The notes below the pieces were generated by a model that was given only the letters and a program-made list of their open reading frames with translations, made no database searches and was not told the origin of the DNA. From Nitrococcus mobilis Nb-231 (GTDB taxonomy: Bacteria > Pseudomonadota > Gammaproteobacteria > Nitrococcales > Nitrococcaceae): a DNA stretch of 64,000 nt. The position numbers and the translations under genes were made by a program. The stretch lies in NCBI RefSeq assembly GCF_000153205.1, contig NZ_CH672427.1, positions 1,706,326-1,770,325 of the forward strand, given 5' to 3'. This document shows positions 43,873 to 53,034 of the stretch, piece by piece. Within the stretch, counting starts at the first letter, position 1. Every line of letters starts with the position of its first letter.

Positions 43873-45973
43873 GCAAGACCTCCCGATTTCCGCCCCCCCC
43901 CGACGTGGTGGGATCCGACTCGTGCACCGGCAACCGTAACACAAAGCAACTGCCTTCGTTGGGTGCACTCGTCACATCCATCAATCCCCCAAGCGCCTCG
44001 ACGAAATGGAGGGCTTCGTAGACCCCTATCCCCATTCCGGCATTACCCTTGGTGGTTTCGAAAGGACGGAACAAGCGCTCGCGGATGAACTCTTCGGCCA
44101 TTCCCGCCCCACTGTCCCGCACCTCCAAACGACACCACGAGTCTTCACGTGCAACACACAATTCAATCTCCCCTTCGGGCGGAGTCGCTTGCTGCGCATT
44201 GCACACCAAATGCTCCAAAATAATTGCCAGGCGCCCACGCGGACAATCCACGATTAACCCTGGCGTGTCGATCCGCACCCGGGGAACGGGTCGGTTGTTC
44301 GTCAAACCGCTGGCGACCTCTTCCAACAACTCGCCAATATCCACCGGCTCTGTAATTGCCAGCGGTGCATCCAGCTTGCGTAGATTCACCAAGACACGGT
44401 TCATCCGCTGCGTGGCGCTCTCGATCGTCCGAAAAGCATCCTCGACGAACTCCGGGTCGTCGCGGTATTGCACGGCATTAGCGGTTATCAATGACAGCTG
44501 GCCCGAGACATTCTTCAGATCATGCACGACGAACGCCGACAATCGATTGAATGCATCGAATTGCCTCGCATCGATAAGGGCATCGGTCGCGTCCAGATGC
44601 GCCACATAACTTGCGATCTGGCGGCCGGCCGTCTTGAGCAAATCGCGATCCTCCCAATTAATCTCCCGCCGCACCTTAGGGCGGCTGAGCACGATAAAGC
44701 CCTGAAGCCGATCCTGCAGCAGCAGAGGCAAAATCAACCATGGCTGGCGGAGTCTATCGAACCAATCCGGTAACGAGAGTTCGCCGTAGCGCTCGGGGTG
44801 CTCGCGGTATTCATCCAAATCAATGATCCACTCGCGTGATCGGAGGGTACGCACCAGCGAAGTATCGGCCGGCACCGTCACCATACCCGGAAACGAAATG
44901 TTCCAAGTAGCCGCCAAGATAAGGTTGCCGTGCTCGTTGGTGCTCCATAGCGCGCCGCTGGAGCTGTCCACGAGCTGTGCGATGGCACGCACGGCCCGTA
45001 TCCGCAACGCCTCTCCATGAATGGTTGCGGAGAGCGTACCGATAAAACGTAGCCACTCCTCGCGGTAGTCGTATTTATAAGAAAAAAAGTGCTTGGAGAC
45101 GAACACGCGTATCCAGGCGCGCAGGCTACCGGAGAAAAGCGCGACCAAAAACACGATCAACGCGCCAACCAGAAACATGATTTGCAGGGCACCACCCCAA
45201 CTACCACCGATATAGCGGATGGAATAGCCGGCAATGGCCATGATCAAAAGGTAGATACCCGCCCCGGTTATGACGACCGAGTCCACGACAATGCGTCGGG
45301 AAACCCCGATAGCCAACGACCATTTCGGGTTGCGGGCGGCAGAGACGGCAATGAGCGGCACGGCTACGGCATTGACGAGCCCTCGCGCCGCAAGCACCTG
45401 ATCGTTCAGCTCACCAAACAGCAATCCATCAGCATAGAGATAGAAGTCGAAGGTAAATACGACTCCAAGACCAAAGCATAAGTGCTTGATTCCCCAACGG
45501 TAATCTGGTTCGACTCGGCGGTAGAGTTGTTCGGTCAGCACCATTCCGAGCAGGTTTGCCAGCAACAGCCCGGCAAACCCAAGCATTGGCGGCAAGTGCA
45601 ACAACCCAGCGGTGATGACCCCTAGCGAGCCGCCGGTAAGCAATATAGCGAGCCCGGCCAGCAGCAGCCAGGGATCCGAGCTCAGTGGCCGCCGGATCGA
45701 TTGAGGCCACGACAACCGCAGCAGCACCGCCAGAAAACACAGCCAACCGGCGCACCTCAGAAACTCGAGCAACGGGACAAGCCAACGGAAAGCAGCGAAT
45801 GACCACAAACTGCTTAAGCTGTAAACTGCCCCCCAGCAAGCGCACAACAATACGGCCAGCAGCAGGATGACGCCCCGGGAAAGCCCGCGAAAGCCTGCAA
45901 GAAGTAACCCGAACAATAGCGTATAGGCAACTGCCGCAACTCCATAACTAACGGCAGCAACCGATATCGCCAC
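43865..45973 (-). CDS. prsK: PrsK: PEP-CTERM system sensor histidine kinase
   Basis: A 702-residue membrane kinase. The first about 290 residues carry eight to ten hydrophobic segments (VSYGVAAVAYTLLFGLLLAG onward). A GAF-like domain follows (ALRIRAVRAIAQLVDSSSGA). The dimerisation/phosphoacceptor helix is AFVVHDLKNVSGQLSLI (His about 487), and the ATPase domain has LVCNAQQATPPEGEIEL (N box) and DSGAGMAEEFIRERLF then GMGIGVYEALHFVEAL (G boxes). Layout matches TIGR02916. It should phosphorylate PrsR. The signal is unknown, but a polytopic sensor implies a membrane or envelope cue. About 366 bases separate it from the ATPase gene, so it may have its own promoter. Confidence 0.93.
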   Translation of the reverse strand: MAISVAAVSYGVAAVAYTLLFGLLLAGFRGLSRGVILLLAVLLCACWGAVYSLSSLWSFAAFRWLVPLLEFLRCAGWLCFLAVLLRLSWPQSIRRPLSSDPWLLLAGLAILLTGGSLGVITAGLLHLPPMLGFAGLLLANLLGMVLTEQLYRRVEPDYRWGIKHLCFGLGVVFTFDFYLYADGLLFGELNDQVLAARGLVNAVAVPLIAVSAARNPKWSLAIGVSRRIVVDSVVITGAGIYLLIMAIAGYSIRYIGGSWGGALQIMFLVGALIVFLVALFSGSLRAWIRVFVSKHFFSYKYDYREEWLRFIGTLSATIHGEALRIRAVRAIAQLVDSSSGALWSTNEHGNLILAATWNISFPGMVTVPADTSLVRTLRSREWIIDLDEYREHPERYGELSLPDWFDRLRQPWLILPLLLQDRLQGFIVLSRPKVRREINWEDRDLLKTAGRQIASYVAHLDATDALIDARQFDAFNRLSAFVVHDLKNVSGQLSLITANAVQYRDDPEFVEDAFRTIESATQRMNRVLVNLRKLDAPLAITEPVDIGELLEEVASGLTNNRPVPRVRIDTPGLIVDCPRGRLAIILEHLVCNAQQATPPEGEIELCVAREDSWCRLEVRDSGAGMAEEFIRERLFRPFETTKGNAGMGIGVYEALHFVEALGGLMDVTSAPNEGSCFVLRLPVHESDPTTSGGGGNREVLRG

Positions 45974-46340
45974 GCCTACTGTTACCCCGCCAAGACCACT
46001 TAATAGAATGTTTAACTAAACAACAAGCCGCTTCCCAAGCAAAGGCTCATACACAGCAGATATTAACGTGCGACTTAGCGGCTACCATGCCTCTAAATCA
46101 CCTTAGGAAATCTTATTCGTCAGCCCGAGGCAGCCCATCCGGGAGCCGCTGTAGCACAAAAGTCATTAATTTTACTAGAGGTACGCACACGCCCATTGGC
46201 ATACGCTCTTGTTAGCCAGTTAAAGCTGCTCACAAGACAAGGGGGAGGGACACGTCGACCCTACTCACACGCGCTGCTCGGTAACGTGAGAGTTCCGGGA
46301 TGCAGCAGATTAGTCTCTGTCAAGAACAGTCTACCGTGCC
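45974..46340. other. 367-bp intergenic region upstream of prsK
   Basis: No gene is recognised. It contains an A+T-rich piece near 46005-46025 with an imperfect palindrome (GTTTAACTAAAC), possibly a regulatory site for prsK-prsR. TGGCATACGC at about 46197 resembles a -24 element but lacks a GC-containing -12. Confidence 0.35.
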
Positions 46341-47813
46341 TCAATTTACCGCAGGATCAGGGCCAACGACCGAGCGACCGTTTGCGCTCTTATCCCGCAT
46401 AGCCGCCCTATTAACGACGAAATCGCGTTTGCTCTGCACCTGCTCACCAAAGCCCAATACAGAGGCGCTCATCTCAGCACCGCCACCCTCTGGAAAAGAA
46501 AGATGCAACTGGCTGCCTGCAAAAACGAGGATCGTCGCCAACAGCAAAAAGCCGACCACTCCGAACAACAGCAGCCCCTTGCGTCGGGGGAAACGGCCCA
46601 GATCAATAGCCCCAGCCTTACGATTACGCTCGTCCGGAATGATTCGCTGATCCGGATCGGACCTGAGTTCGTGCACAAAAACCCGCTGCGAAGCCGTTAC
46701 CCGAATGTCCGGTTCCAGTTCTGGTTCCGGGCCACCCGGCTCAAACCCTTGCGGTTGCCATGCACCGCGGGAGTCATGCAGCGCCGTTGAGCGCGAAACA
46801 GGCGTCCAATCGGAATCCACTGCTGGATCGGGTAGCGCACCAATTACCGGTTCACGCCGAGTGGACCGGTCCTCTTCTGGCGTATCTCCCCGCACGAAAA
46901 GCTCATCATCAGATGGCTCATCCCATCCGCTCCGGCGCTCCTCGGGAGCCTCGGGCAACTCTTCAAGCAGCTTGTCCACATCTTTGATGTCCGCCGAGAG
47001 CAGCATCTCGTCGCGTAAATCTTCAATGACTGCCCGCATATCGGCAAGCTGGAAATTACGCTTCTCTTCGACAAAACCGTACATGAGCAAACGGCTCAGC
47101 ACCTGATTGATGCGCCGAGGAATGCCGCCGCTCAGACGGTAAATCATCGCAAGCAGCGCTGACTCGAAGCTCGGATCACCTTGCCAGCCGACCCGTTCCA
47201 GCCGATGACAAATGTAAGCCTCGGTCTCTTGCCCGTTCAGAGGTGCGAGATGGCAGGCCGCAATCATACGCTGATGGAGTTGCTCCATAACCGGTTGGCG
47301 AACCATCTCTCGCAGCGGCTCCTGGCCGACCAGAAAAACCTGAAGCAGCGACTGCCCCTCCTTTTCCAGATTGGTCAGGAAACGCAACTCCTCCAACGCC
47401 GACTCCGATAACCCCTGGGCTTCATCCACCACGAGAATCGCCCGGCGCTTCGAACGGTAATCCTGATCCAGGCTGCGAATGATCTGGCGCAGCAGCGACG
47501 CCTTGTCAAGATTATCGCCCTGCAGCGAGAGCTTGAAGGCGATCATGCGGATGAGCTCACTGCCTTCCAGCTGGGTGCTGTTAAGCTGAATCACCCTGAG
47601 CCGGTGTTTACGCAAATCGGCTAACAGATCATAGATCAGCGTCGTCTTGCCGGTACCGGGCCGGCCGGTAACCATGACGAAGCCTTCCGCCCGCTGCACG
47701 CCGTACTCCATGTAGGCTTTGGCTTTGCGGAAGCTGCGGTGGCGAAAACAGAACCGATAGTCGGGTGTCAGTCGAAACGGATCACCGGTAAAGCCAAAAA
47801 AGCTCTCGTACAT
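46341..47813 (-). CDS. XrtA-associated ATPase (ExeA/GspA-like)
   Basis: From ATG 47813 (MYESFFGFTGDPFRLTPDYR) about 490 residues. The AAA domain has Walker A MVTGRPGTGKTTLIYDL (about 45-60) and Walker B AILVVDEAQGLSESALEELR. The start motif YExFFGfxxxPFrltPdp is shared by ExeA-like ATPases and the PEP-CTERM ATPase family TIGR03015. After an acidic linker (about 290-400) there is one TM segment (LLLFGVVGFLLLATILVFAG, about 430) and a short periplasmic tail. It may power or regulate export. It lies about 100 bases downstream of the priming transferase. Confidence 0.9.
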   Translation of the reverse strand: MYESFFGFTGDPFRLTPDYRFCFRHRSFRKAKAYMEYGVQRAEGFVMVTGRPGTGKTTLIYDLLADLRKHRLRVIQLNSTQLEGSELIRMIAFKLSLQGDNLDKASLLRQIIRSLDQDYRSKRRAILVVDEAQGLSESALEELRFLTNLEKEGQSLLQVFLVGQEPLREMVRQPVMEQLHQRMIAACHLAPLNGQETEAYICHRLERVGWQGDPSFESALLAMIYRLSGGIPRRINQVLSRLLMYGFVEEKRNFQLADMRAVIEDLRDEMLLSADIKDVDKLLEELPEAPEERRSGWDEPSDDELFVRGDTPEEDRSTRREPVIGALPDPAVDSDWTPVSRSTALHDSRGAWQPQGFEPGGPEPELEPDIRVTASQRVFVHELRSDPDQRIIPDERNRKAGAIDLGRFPRRKGLLLFGVVGFLLLATILVFAGSQLHLSFPEGGGAEMSASVLGFGEQVQSKRDFVVNRAAMRDKSANGRSVVGPDPAVN

Positions 47814-47911
47814 AAGCCGTGTCGCCACTCCCTTGCCAAAATGCTATTACGAGGCTATCGGCATAGTCGGTAGCCTTTCTCGCCGTCACCCTGCGTTAGC
47901 AAGGGATCAGG

Positions 47912-49322
47912 CTATCGGGCACCTTTACCCCACAGAACCACCTCCACAGTTTGGAATAGAATATTAAGATCGAACAGCAGATTGTGGTTTTTGGCGTAAT
48001 AGAGATCGTACTGCAACTTCTCGAAAGCATCACGCTCTGAAGCACCATAAGGGTAGCGCACCTGCGCCCAACCGGTTAACCCAGGCTTCACCCGATGTCG
48101 CTCGGCATAGTACGGAAATCGAGCCGACAATGTGGACACAAACTGCGGCCGCTCCGGGCGCGGTCCGACGAAGCTCATTCTACCGGAGAACACATTAAAA
48201 ATCTGCGGCAGCTCATCAATCCGGTATTTGCGGATAAGAAGTTTCCTGACCCACCCGAGTGATCCGCGAATCACATTTGGATGCCCAGCGGGGTTTGCCG
48301 TCGCTCTCGGCATCAACCTGCATACTGCGGAACTTCAGAAGCTCAAAGGGGATCCCCTCTTCGCCGATGCGCATCTGCCGGTACAGCACCGGCCCACGCC
48401 CGCCGCTCTCCAGCCAGATAGCCAACGCGGCAACAACCATGACGGGTGCCGTGGCAATCAGCAACATGAGGCTGGCGGCGATATCGAACAGCCGCTTACC
48501 CCACCGCCGCAGCAGCCGCCGATTGAAACCCGGAGAGAATATCAGCCAGCCGGCATCCAGAGCATCCAGCTTGAGCAACCCCAACTCCTGCTCGATAAAC
48601 GTGGCGAGCTCTACGACATCGACCCCCCCGGTACGGCATTCCAGAAGCTGTTCCATAGGCAGGCCCACGCGCCTATCGTCTACGGCAATGACCACCTGAT
48701 CCACATGGTGGCGCGCGGCATACCGCGGAAGCGGCTGATCCAGGGAAACACAACGCCTGTCTGGCACGACCACCGCCTCTCCCGGCATCTGAACGAAACC
48801 GACGAAGCTTACACCGATGAAATCCGTGGAGCGGCGGAATGACAAGATGTGGCTCGCTCGGTTGCCGGCGCCCAACACCAAGACACGGCGGCGATTATTG
48901 CCTTGGCGCAGAAGACGCAAGTAGCCCGCGCGCAAGGTTCCAAGTGCAACCAACGCAACGAGCAGCGAGAGGCCAAATACGCCCCGCCCCAAATAAAGAG
49001 AGGGAAACGTATAGAACAACAACATCATGAGGATGCCTGCCAAGCTCAGCGCGATTACGAGACGCACCAGCACACCGGGGAAGTTATCCCGGAGTCTTTG
49101 ATTATATAATCCAACCGCAACCAGACAGGCCACGCCGATCAGTGCGAAGCTCAACGCCCTCGGCCAAATAGGTGTCAACTCGTCCACGGACGCCACGCTC
49201 AGATCGCCGAACCGGATCAGCGTGCCAACATACAGCGATGCCCCCAACAACAACGGTTCAATGATAACTAGGATGGGTAGCAGGCGCCGATGGTAATTTC
49301 CCACTATCCTTTCCAGAATCAT
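47912..49322 (-). pseudogene. Priming polyprenyl glycosylphosphotransferase (EpsB_2 type), frameshifted
   Basis: The N-terminal frame (ATG 49322, MILERIVGNYHRRLLPILVI) has four TM segments, a CoA-binding-like domain (RRVLVLGAGNRASHILSF), a fifth TM (FDIAASLMLLIATAPVMVV) and the start of the catalytic sugar-transferase domain (GPVLYRQMRIGEEGIPFELL, KFRSMQVDAESDG). It runs out after CDSRITRVG. The catalytic end is in another frame: KYRIDELPQIFNVFSGRMSF, VGPRPERPQFV, VKPGLTGWAQVRYPYGASER. The break is near 48240-48250. Together they equal one TIGR03013-type protein of about 465 residues. This enzyme should start repeat-unit assembly on undecaprenyl phosphate, so the break would silence the pathway unless recoded, replaced elsewhere, or a sequencing error. 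Confidence 0.85.
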
Positions 49323-49511
49323 GCCTTCACTGTCTCCACTGTCTCCACCTCGCCACAAAGCCCCCAACCCAGAGCCACCCTCAGCCAACGGATTCAAACA
49401 CCCAGGCCGCGCGCGTTAGTCCAATGATCAGTATCCTCACGCGCTTTGTGTCGCGACGTCACAGTTGTATCAATGAGCATAGCTCATTTTACTGCCGTTG
49501 CTGAACACAAA

Positions 49512-49531
49512 ATGTCGCTGTTTGATGACAT
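49512..49531. promoter_or_regulatory. Candidate enhancer site 1 upstream of the sigma54 promoter
   Basis: ATGTC-N10-GACAT with the inner text CTGTTTGAT. It shares the string GTTTRATGAC with site 2 at 49596. It lies about 136 bases upstream of the -24 box at 49667, a normal distance for a sigma54 activator such as PrsR. Assignment to PrsR is inference. Confidence 0.4.
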
Positions 49532-49595
49532 CCACTCAACAAACAGGGCCCCACCGCATTTGCATGCGCTAGCCCACCTCCAAACGTTGCATGCC

Positions 49596-49611
49596 GTCGT
49601 TTAATGACGAC
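49596..49611. promoter_or_regulatory. Candidate enhancer site 2 upstream of the sigma54 promoter
   Basis: GTCGT-TTAATG-ACGAC, an inverted repeat with 5-bp arms, about 55 bases upstream of the -24 box. It shares GTTTRATGAC with site 1. Confidence 0.4.
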
Positions 49612-49666
49612 AGATTTTCCTAGTTTAATTTTATAAGCTTCTGAAAAATAATGTGGATATTTTTAT

Positions 49667-49682
49667 TGGCATAGTCTCTGCT
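49667..49682 (+). promoter_or_regulatory. Sigma54 (-24/-12) promoter of acyltransferase gene 1
   Basis: TGGCATAGTCTCTGCT fits TGGCAYRNNNNTTGCW at 15 of 16 positions. The predicted transcript starts near 49694, about 14 bases before the GTG start at 49708. It is the same type as 59236-59251 (TGGCATAAAATCTGCT). Confidence 0.75.
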
Positions 49683-49707
49683 AATACGGAACGAGTCTCG
49701 GCGCTCA

Positions 49708-50499
49708 GTGAATACCGATTTTGACAATAAATTTTCCACACGGAAAGTGAATCAATCCACATTTTATTATGAAAGAAATGAATCAATGCTAAAGAAACAC
49801 TACGCAGTATATATTGCTGATACGGGCCTAGCGCGCACTATCCACCACCACCTTCGCTACCGCGTCTATTGTGAGCGCAAGCAGTACGAAAATCCCATCG
49901 ACGCCACAATTCCAGAGGAACACGACAGCCATGATGCTTTCGCCACTCACTTCATTGTACGCAATGGCGGAAACTGGCAAGGAACCGCACGGCTGATCAT
50001 GAGTACACGCACACAACTCCCCGTGCAGAAGATGGGCGCACTCTACCCACAGGCAGAGCAGCAGCTCCTCAGATTACCGGTTGCCGAAGTATCCCGCCTA
50101 GCCGCGCTGCGCAGCGCCTGCCGATGGTCACCGAGCAACCGGCATTTATTACAAGCGACCATAACCGGGCTGCTCGACTACAGCCACCGGCGTAGCATTG
50201 AGCATCTGATTTTCCTGATTTCGCCCGGGCTGGCGCGTATTCTTGCGCGCATAGGCGTGCCGATGGAGGAATGCGGACCGAGCGTAGAACACAGAGGACA
50301 GCGCCAAGCGTTCAGCGCCTCAGTTGCACAGGCCATTGAAAATATCCCCTGGGTTCGCCGAAACCTAAAGGCCGGGCGCTGCTGCCACTACTTCTCGGAG
50401 TCTACGTTTGCTCATGCAGATAATGAGTCTTGGGTCACTGGCGCTGCGCTCGAGGGAACAGCCGGCTTGGCTCATCAGCAGGCCGCACCGGCAATGTGA
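49708..50499 (+). CDS. PEP-CTERM/exosortase-associated acyltransferase 1 (N-acyl amino acid synthase-like)
   Basis: A 263-residue LuxI/GNAT-like protein: HLRYRVYCERKQYENPI (the RYxVYC motif of the family), HDSHDAFATHFIVRNGGNW, GTARLIM, and VAEVSRLAALRSACRWSPSN (ExSRxA motif). It matches family TIGR03694 by memory. Members of this group have been linked to long-chain N-acyl amino acid synthesis. GTG 49708 follows the sigma54 start site; ATG 49786 (MLKKHYAVYIADT) is an alternative closer to the family start. It is divergent from the polysaccharide operon. The acyl donor (acyl-ACP or acyl-CoA) and acceptor are unknown. Confidence 0.85.
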   Translation: MNTDFDNKFSTRKVNQSTFYYERNESMLKKHYAVYIADTGLARTIHHHLRYRVYCERKQYENPIDATIPEEHDSHDAFATHFIVRNGGNWQGTARLIMSTRTQLPVQKMGALYPQAEQQLLRLPVAEVSRLAALRSACRWSPSNRHLLQATITGLLDYSHRRSIEHLIFLISPGLARILARIGVPMEECGPSVEHRGQRQAFSASVAQAIENIPWVRRNLKAGRCCHYFSESTFAHADNESWVTGAALEGTAGLAHQQAAPAM

Positions 50500-51027
50500 T
50501 TATCTTGAGTCGCCGAGATGAGCCGGCACCGAAGCGGCAACACGGTCACGTTTCCGGGGTCCGAACCCGAATGGCACAGTCAAACAGTCCACTCTGGAGC
50601 GACGCACGGGACAGCGGCTCACGAACAGGAAACGTAACGGATACGGGACACTAAACGCTCACTAGCGCGCCGGCTGCTCAGGAAAACACCTCGTCCCCAG
50701 CAATTCCCGGCGATTGTCATAAGCATTTTAGAATCAAAATACTTATATTATTTGAAGTTTCTTGCAACATAAGCTATTTCAGTGGGGTGTCTCGCATGGT
50801 CGCGCCTCTGCCAAGAATACGCCAGGATCTGCCCATACCGGAGTTGCTGCATACGGTGTGCAAGCGCTTTGAGGCAATCGATGATCGGCAAAGCCGTCCC
50901 AACGGCATCCGTTACCCCCTCTGGGGGTTCATACCTCCCCTGGAAACCGATGTAGGATACAGCTTCTAGAGTTTCTCCGATCAACACAGGCTTTGCCGCC
51001 GCTATCGAACTTAAGGGGTGGTATCCG
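50500..51027. other. 528-bp region between acyltransferase 1 and the desaturase gene
   Basis: It holds a likely transposase scrap (50796-50969) and an A+T-rich stretch (about 50725-50765) that could be a promoter for the desaturase gene. No sigma54 consensus or clear terminator is seen. Confidence 0.4.
50796..50969 (+). pseudogene. Possible N-terminal scrap of a transposase
   Basis: A short frame MVAPLPRIRQDLPIPELLHT then VCKRFEAIDDRQSRPNGIRY. It resembles the start of a group of DDE transposases that begin with a LPqIRqdLPipeLL pattern, followed here by EFLRSTQALPP in another frame. Only about 58 codons are left. The assignment rests on recollection of the N-terminal pattern and may be wrong. 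Confidence 0.3.
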
Positions 51028-52014
51028 ATGCACTTGGCAAAACTGCTCCCGGTGGCAGTCAAGGAAGATAAGTCCAGGCTCCCGCCGCAATTGCTAGAGA
51101 AGCTGAAGCCACTCAAGACACGCCGACCGGGGCGTTTCCTGCTGGAACTCGTTGGTGCCTGGCTGGTGATATTCTCCGTTATCGCTCTCGCCGTGCATCT
51201 CGATCACTGGCTTATGACCGTGACAGCCATACTGCTCGTAGCCACTCGGCAGAATATCCTCGGCCTACTAGTACATGATCAGGCCCACTGCACCGGTTTT
51301 AAGCCCTACCCGGGCGACATTATTGCAAACCTGTTCGCGGCCTATCCCTTGATGGTTCTCACGGTAGAAGGCTACTCCAGGATTCACCTGACTCACCACG
51401 CAAAATATTTTACTGAGCAGGATCCCGACCATATTCGCAAGTCCGGGGAAGAATGGAACTACCCGATGCGGACAGCTCAGTTCCTGAAAATACTGGGGGG
51501 AGACTTACTTGGTCTGAATGCCATCAAACTGATCAAGGGCAAACAGGCAGCACCCAAGGGCAGGGTCTTTGTCAGGCAGAATCGAGTGCCCCGATGGTTG
51601 CGCCCAGCCTATTACTTGCTGCTCGCCACTATTCTGACCGCGACAGGAACATGGGGCATTTTCCTGCTTTATTGGGTGCTACCGCTGGTCACAGTCTTCC
51701 AGCTCATCGTGCGCTGGGGGGCGGTATGCGAACACCAGTACAATAGACTGGGCGCTAGAGTCCAGGAAAACACACCGCTGATCACCATGCGCTGGTGGGA
51801 GCGGCTGTTATTGCCAAACCTTAATTTCAGCTACCACATCTACCACCATTATTTTCCCGGCATCAGTTTCAGCCAGTTGCCCAAAGTGCATGATGTTTTT
51901 GTCAGGCATGGGCTGGTCGATGACGAGGCAGTATTCCATGGCTATTGGAGTTACCTGAGGTTCATATTATCGCCCGGAACGGACAGTGATCGCGGCGAAA
52001 GTACACGACAATAA
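51028..52014 (+). CDS. Membrane fatty-acid desaturase-like protein
   Basis: A 328-residue integral membrane protein with the three histidine boxes of the di-iron desaturase/hydroxylase family: LVHDQAHCTGF (about residue 88), RIHLTHHAKYF (about 116) and YHIYHHYFPGISF (about 270). Hydrophobic pairs separate them (GAWLVIFSVIALAVHLDHWL; ILTATGTWGIFLLYWVLPLV). It would desaturate or hydroxylate an acyl chain or other lipid substrate. It lies between two acyltransferase genes, which suggests the acyl group they use is modified by it. The ATG at 51028 follows GGGGTGG at a suitable distance. It converges on acyltransferase 2, 36 bases away. Confidence 0.85.
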   Translation: MHLAKLLPVAVKEDKSRLPPQLLEKLKPLKTRRPGRFLLELVGAWLVIFSVIALAVHLDHWLMTVTAILLVATRQNILGLLVHDQAHCTGFKPYPGDIIANLFAAYPLMVLTVEGYSRIHLTHHAKYFTEQDPDHIRKSGEEWNYPMRTAQFLKILGGDLLGLNAIKLIKGKQAAPKGRVFVRQNRVPRWLRPAYYLLLATILTATGTWGIFLLYWVLPLVTVFQLIVRWGAVCEHQYNRLGARVQENTPLITMRWWERLLLPNLNFSYHIYHHYFPGISFSQLPKVHDVFVRHGLVDDEAVFHGYWSYLRFILSPGTDSDRGESTRQ

Positions 52015-52050
52015 GAGACAGACCCAGCCGGGTCGAACGCTCCGGATCCC

Positions 52051-52851
52051 TCATTTCACCGGCTGAGCGGTAGCCCGGGGCACAAACCGGCCTCGATCGG
52101 TGACGATTTCCCATATATCGGGGCGCTTGCACAGGATGCCGCCGACGACCGTGGTCGCTGCGGCCAAAGTCGGCCGGCGCAAGCCATGATGCTCGACCAA
52201 CGGAGCAATGGGCGGAAAATGGATACCAAAACGCTGCAGCAGCCGCAGCAGCGTGGGCTCCATGACCGCGAACCAATGGGTAATGTCTTGGTCGACGGAC
52301 ATACGAACGATCGCGGCAAATAACCCCAAGGTTATGTGCGGGAACCCGCGTCTTCGACTATCCGGCCCCTGCGCATCTGAGTAAACGGCTTGCGCGCTGA
52401 CACCGGAGACCGTTTCGGCTTCCCCGAGGCGGCGCCGGAACGCTTTGGACACGGCGAGCCGGGAGATCTCGGCCACCTTGTGCCGGTCGAGATCGGCGAT
52501 CCAGGGTTTGGCCTCCTCATAGAGGCTGTTCGTGCAGGCCTGCTCGAGCGGAAATGCCGTTTCGGGGTGGCGACGGTCCGGCAAAACCAGCCGGACGGCG
52601 GCCGCACAATCGCCAGTGCGCTTGTGGCGAACCAGCGTGTGGACGGCTCGGGCGTCGTACTCATCCCACTCCCTGCCATCGAGATGCTCCTGTGGGTTTT
52701 CAAAGGGATGCTCGACACAATAGACTTGATAACGCAATGCGAATACTTCATCAAGCAGCGCGCTCGTATCCGCTGGAATGATCTCGAAGTAATTATGGAA
52801 TGCGCGATAAACTTCGCTCGGTGGATTCGTGGCAGAGCCTTCTAGCTGCAT
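52051..52851 (-). CDS. PEP-CTERM/exosortase-associated acyltransferase 2
   Basis: From ATG 52851 (MQLEGSATNPPSEVYRAFHN) 266 residues. Family motifs: ALLDEVFALRYQVYCVEHPF, DARAVHTLVRHKRTGDCAAA, VRLVLPDRRHPETAFPLEQA, KVAEISRLAVSKAFRRR (ExSRxAxs) and GLFAAIVRMS. It is of the same TIGR03694-like family as 49708-50499 but clearly diverged, so the pair may use different acyl donors or acceptors rather than being a recent duplication. This copy has the fuller typical sequence. It is convergent with the desaturase gene; no sigma54 site was seen upstream. Confidence 0.87.
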   Translation of the reverse strand: MQLEGSATNPPSEVYRAFHNYFEIIPADTSALLDEVFALRYQVYCVEHPFENPQEHLDGREWDEYDARAVHTLVRHKRTGDCAAAVRLVLPDRRHPETAFPLEQACTNSLYEEAKPWIADLDRHKVAEISRLAVSKAFRRRLGEAETVSGVSAQAVYSDAQGPDSRRRGFPHITLGLFAAIVRMSVDQDITHWFAVMEPTLLRLLQRFGIHFPPIAPLVEHHGLRRPTLAAATTVVGGILCKRPDIWEIVTDRGRFVPRATAQPVK

Positions 52852-53026
52852 AAACGGCTTCCTACTACCAAGGTTGGCTAAAAGCGGGGCAGACACCACG
52901 CCCATTATGTCATGTGCATCCGGTCAGCTACCGAGAGCTTCCCATGTCACAAACAATAACGACCGCAAAGCAGTGCGTTTGAGACCCACCTCTAAGAATG
53001 AAAGAAAACAGGTTCTATTGTCTTAG

Positions 53027-53034
53027 AAGCTGTC
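53027..53034 (+). repeat. IS66 copy 2 left target duplication
   Basis: AAGCTGTC, identical to 55028-55035. An 8-bp duplication is the usual size for IS66-family elements. Confidence 0.9.

Noticed and set aside
46197-46212. TGGCATACGCTCTTGT as a sigma54 promoter near prsK
   Set aside because: GC is missing at the -12 position and it points toward the convergent end of the ATPase gene.
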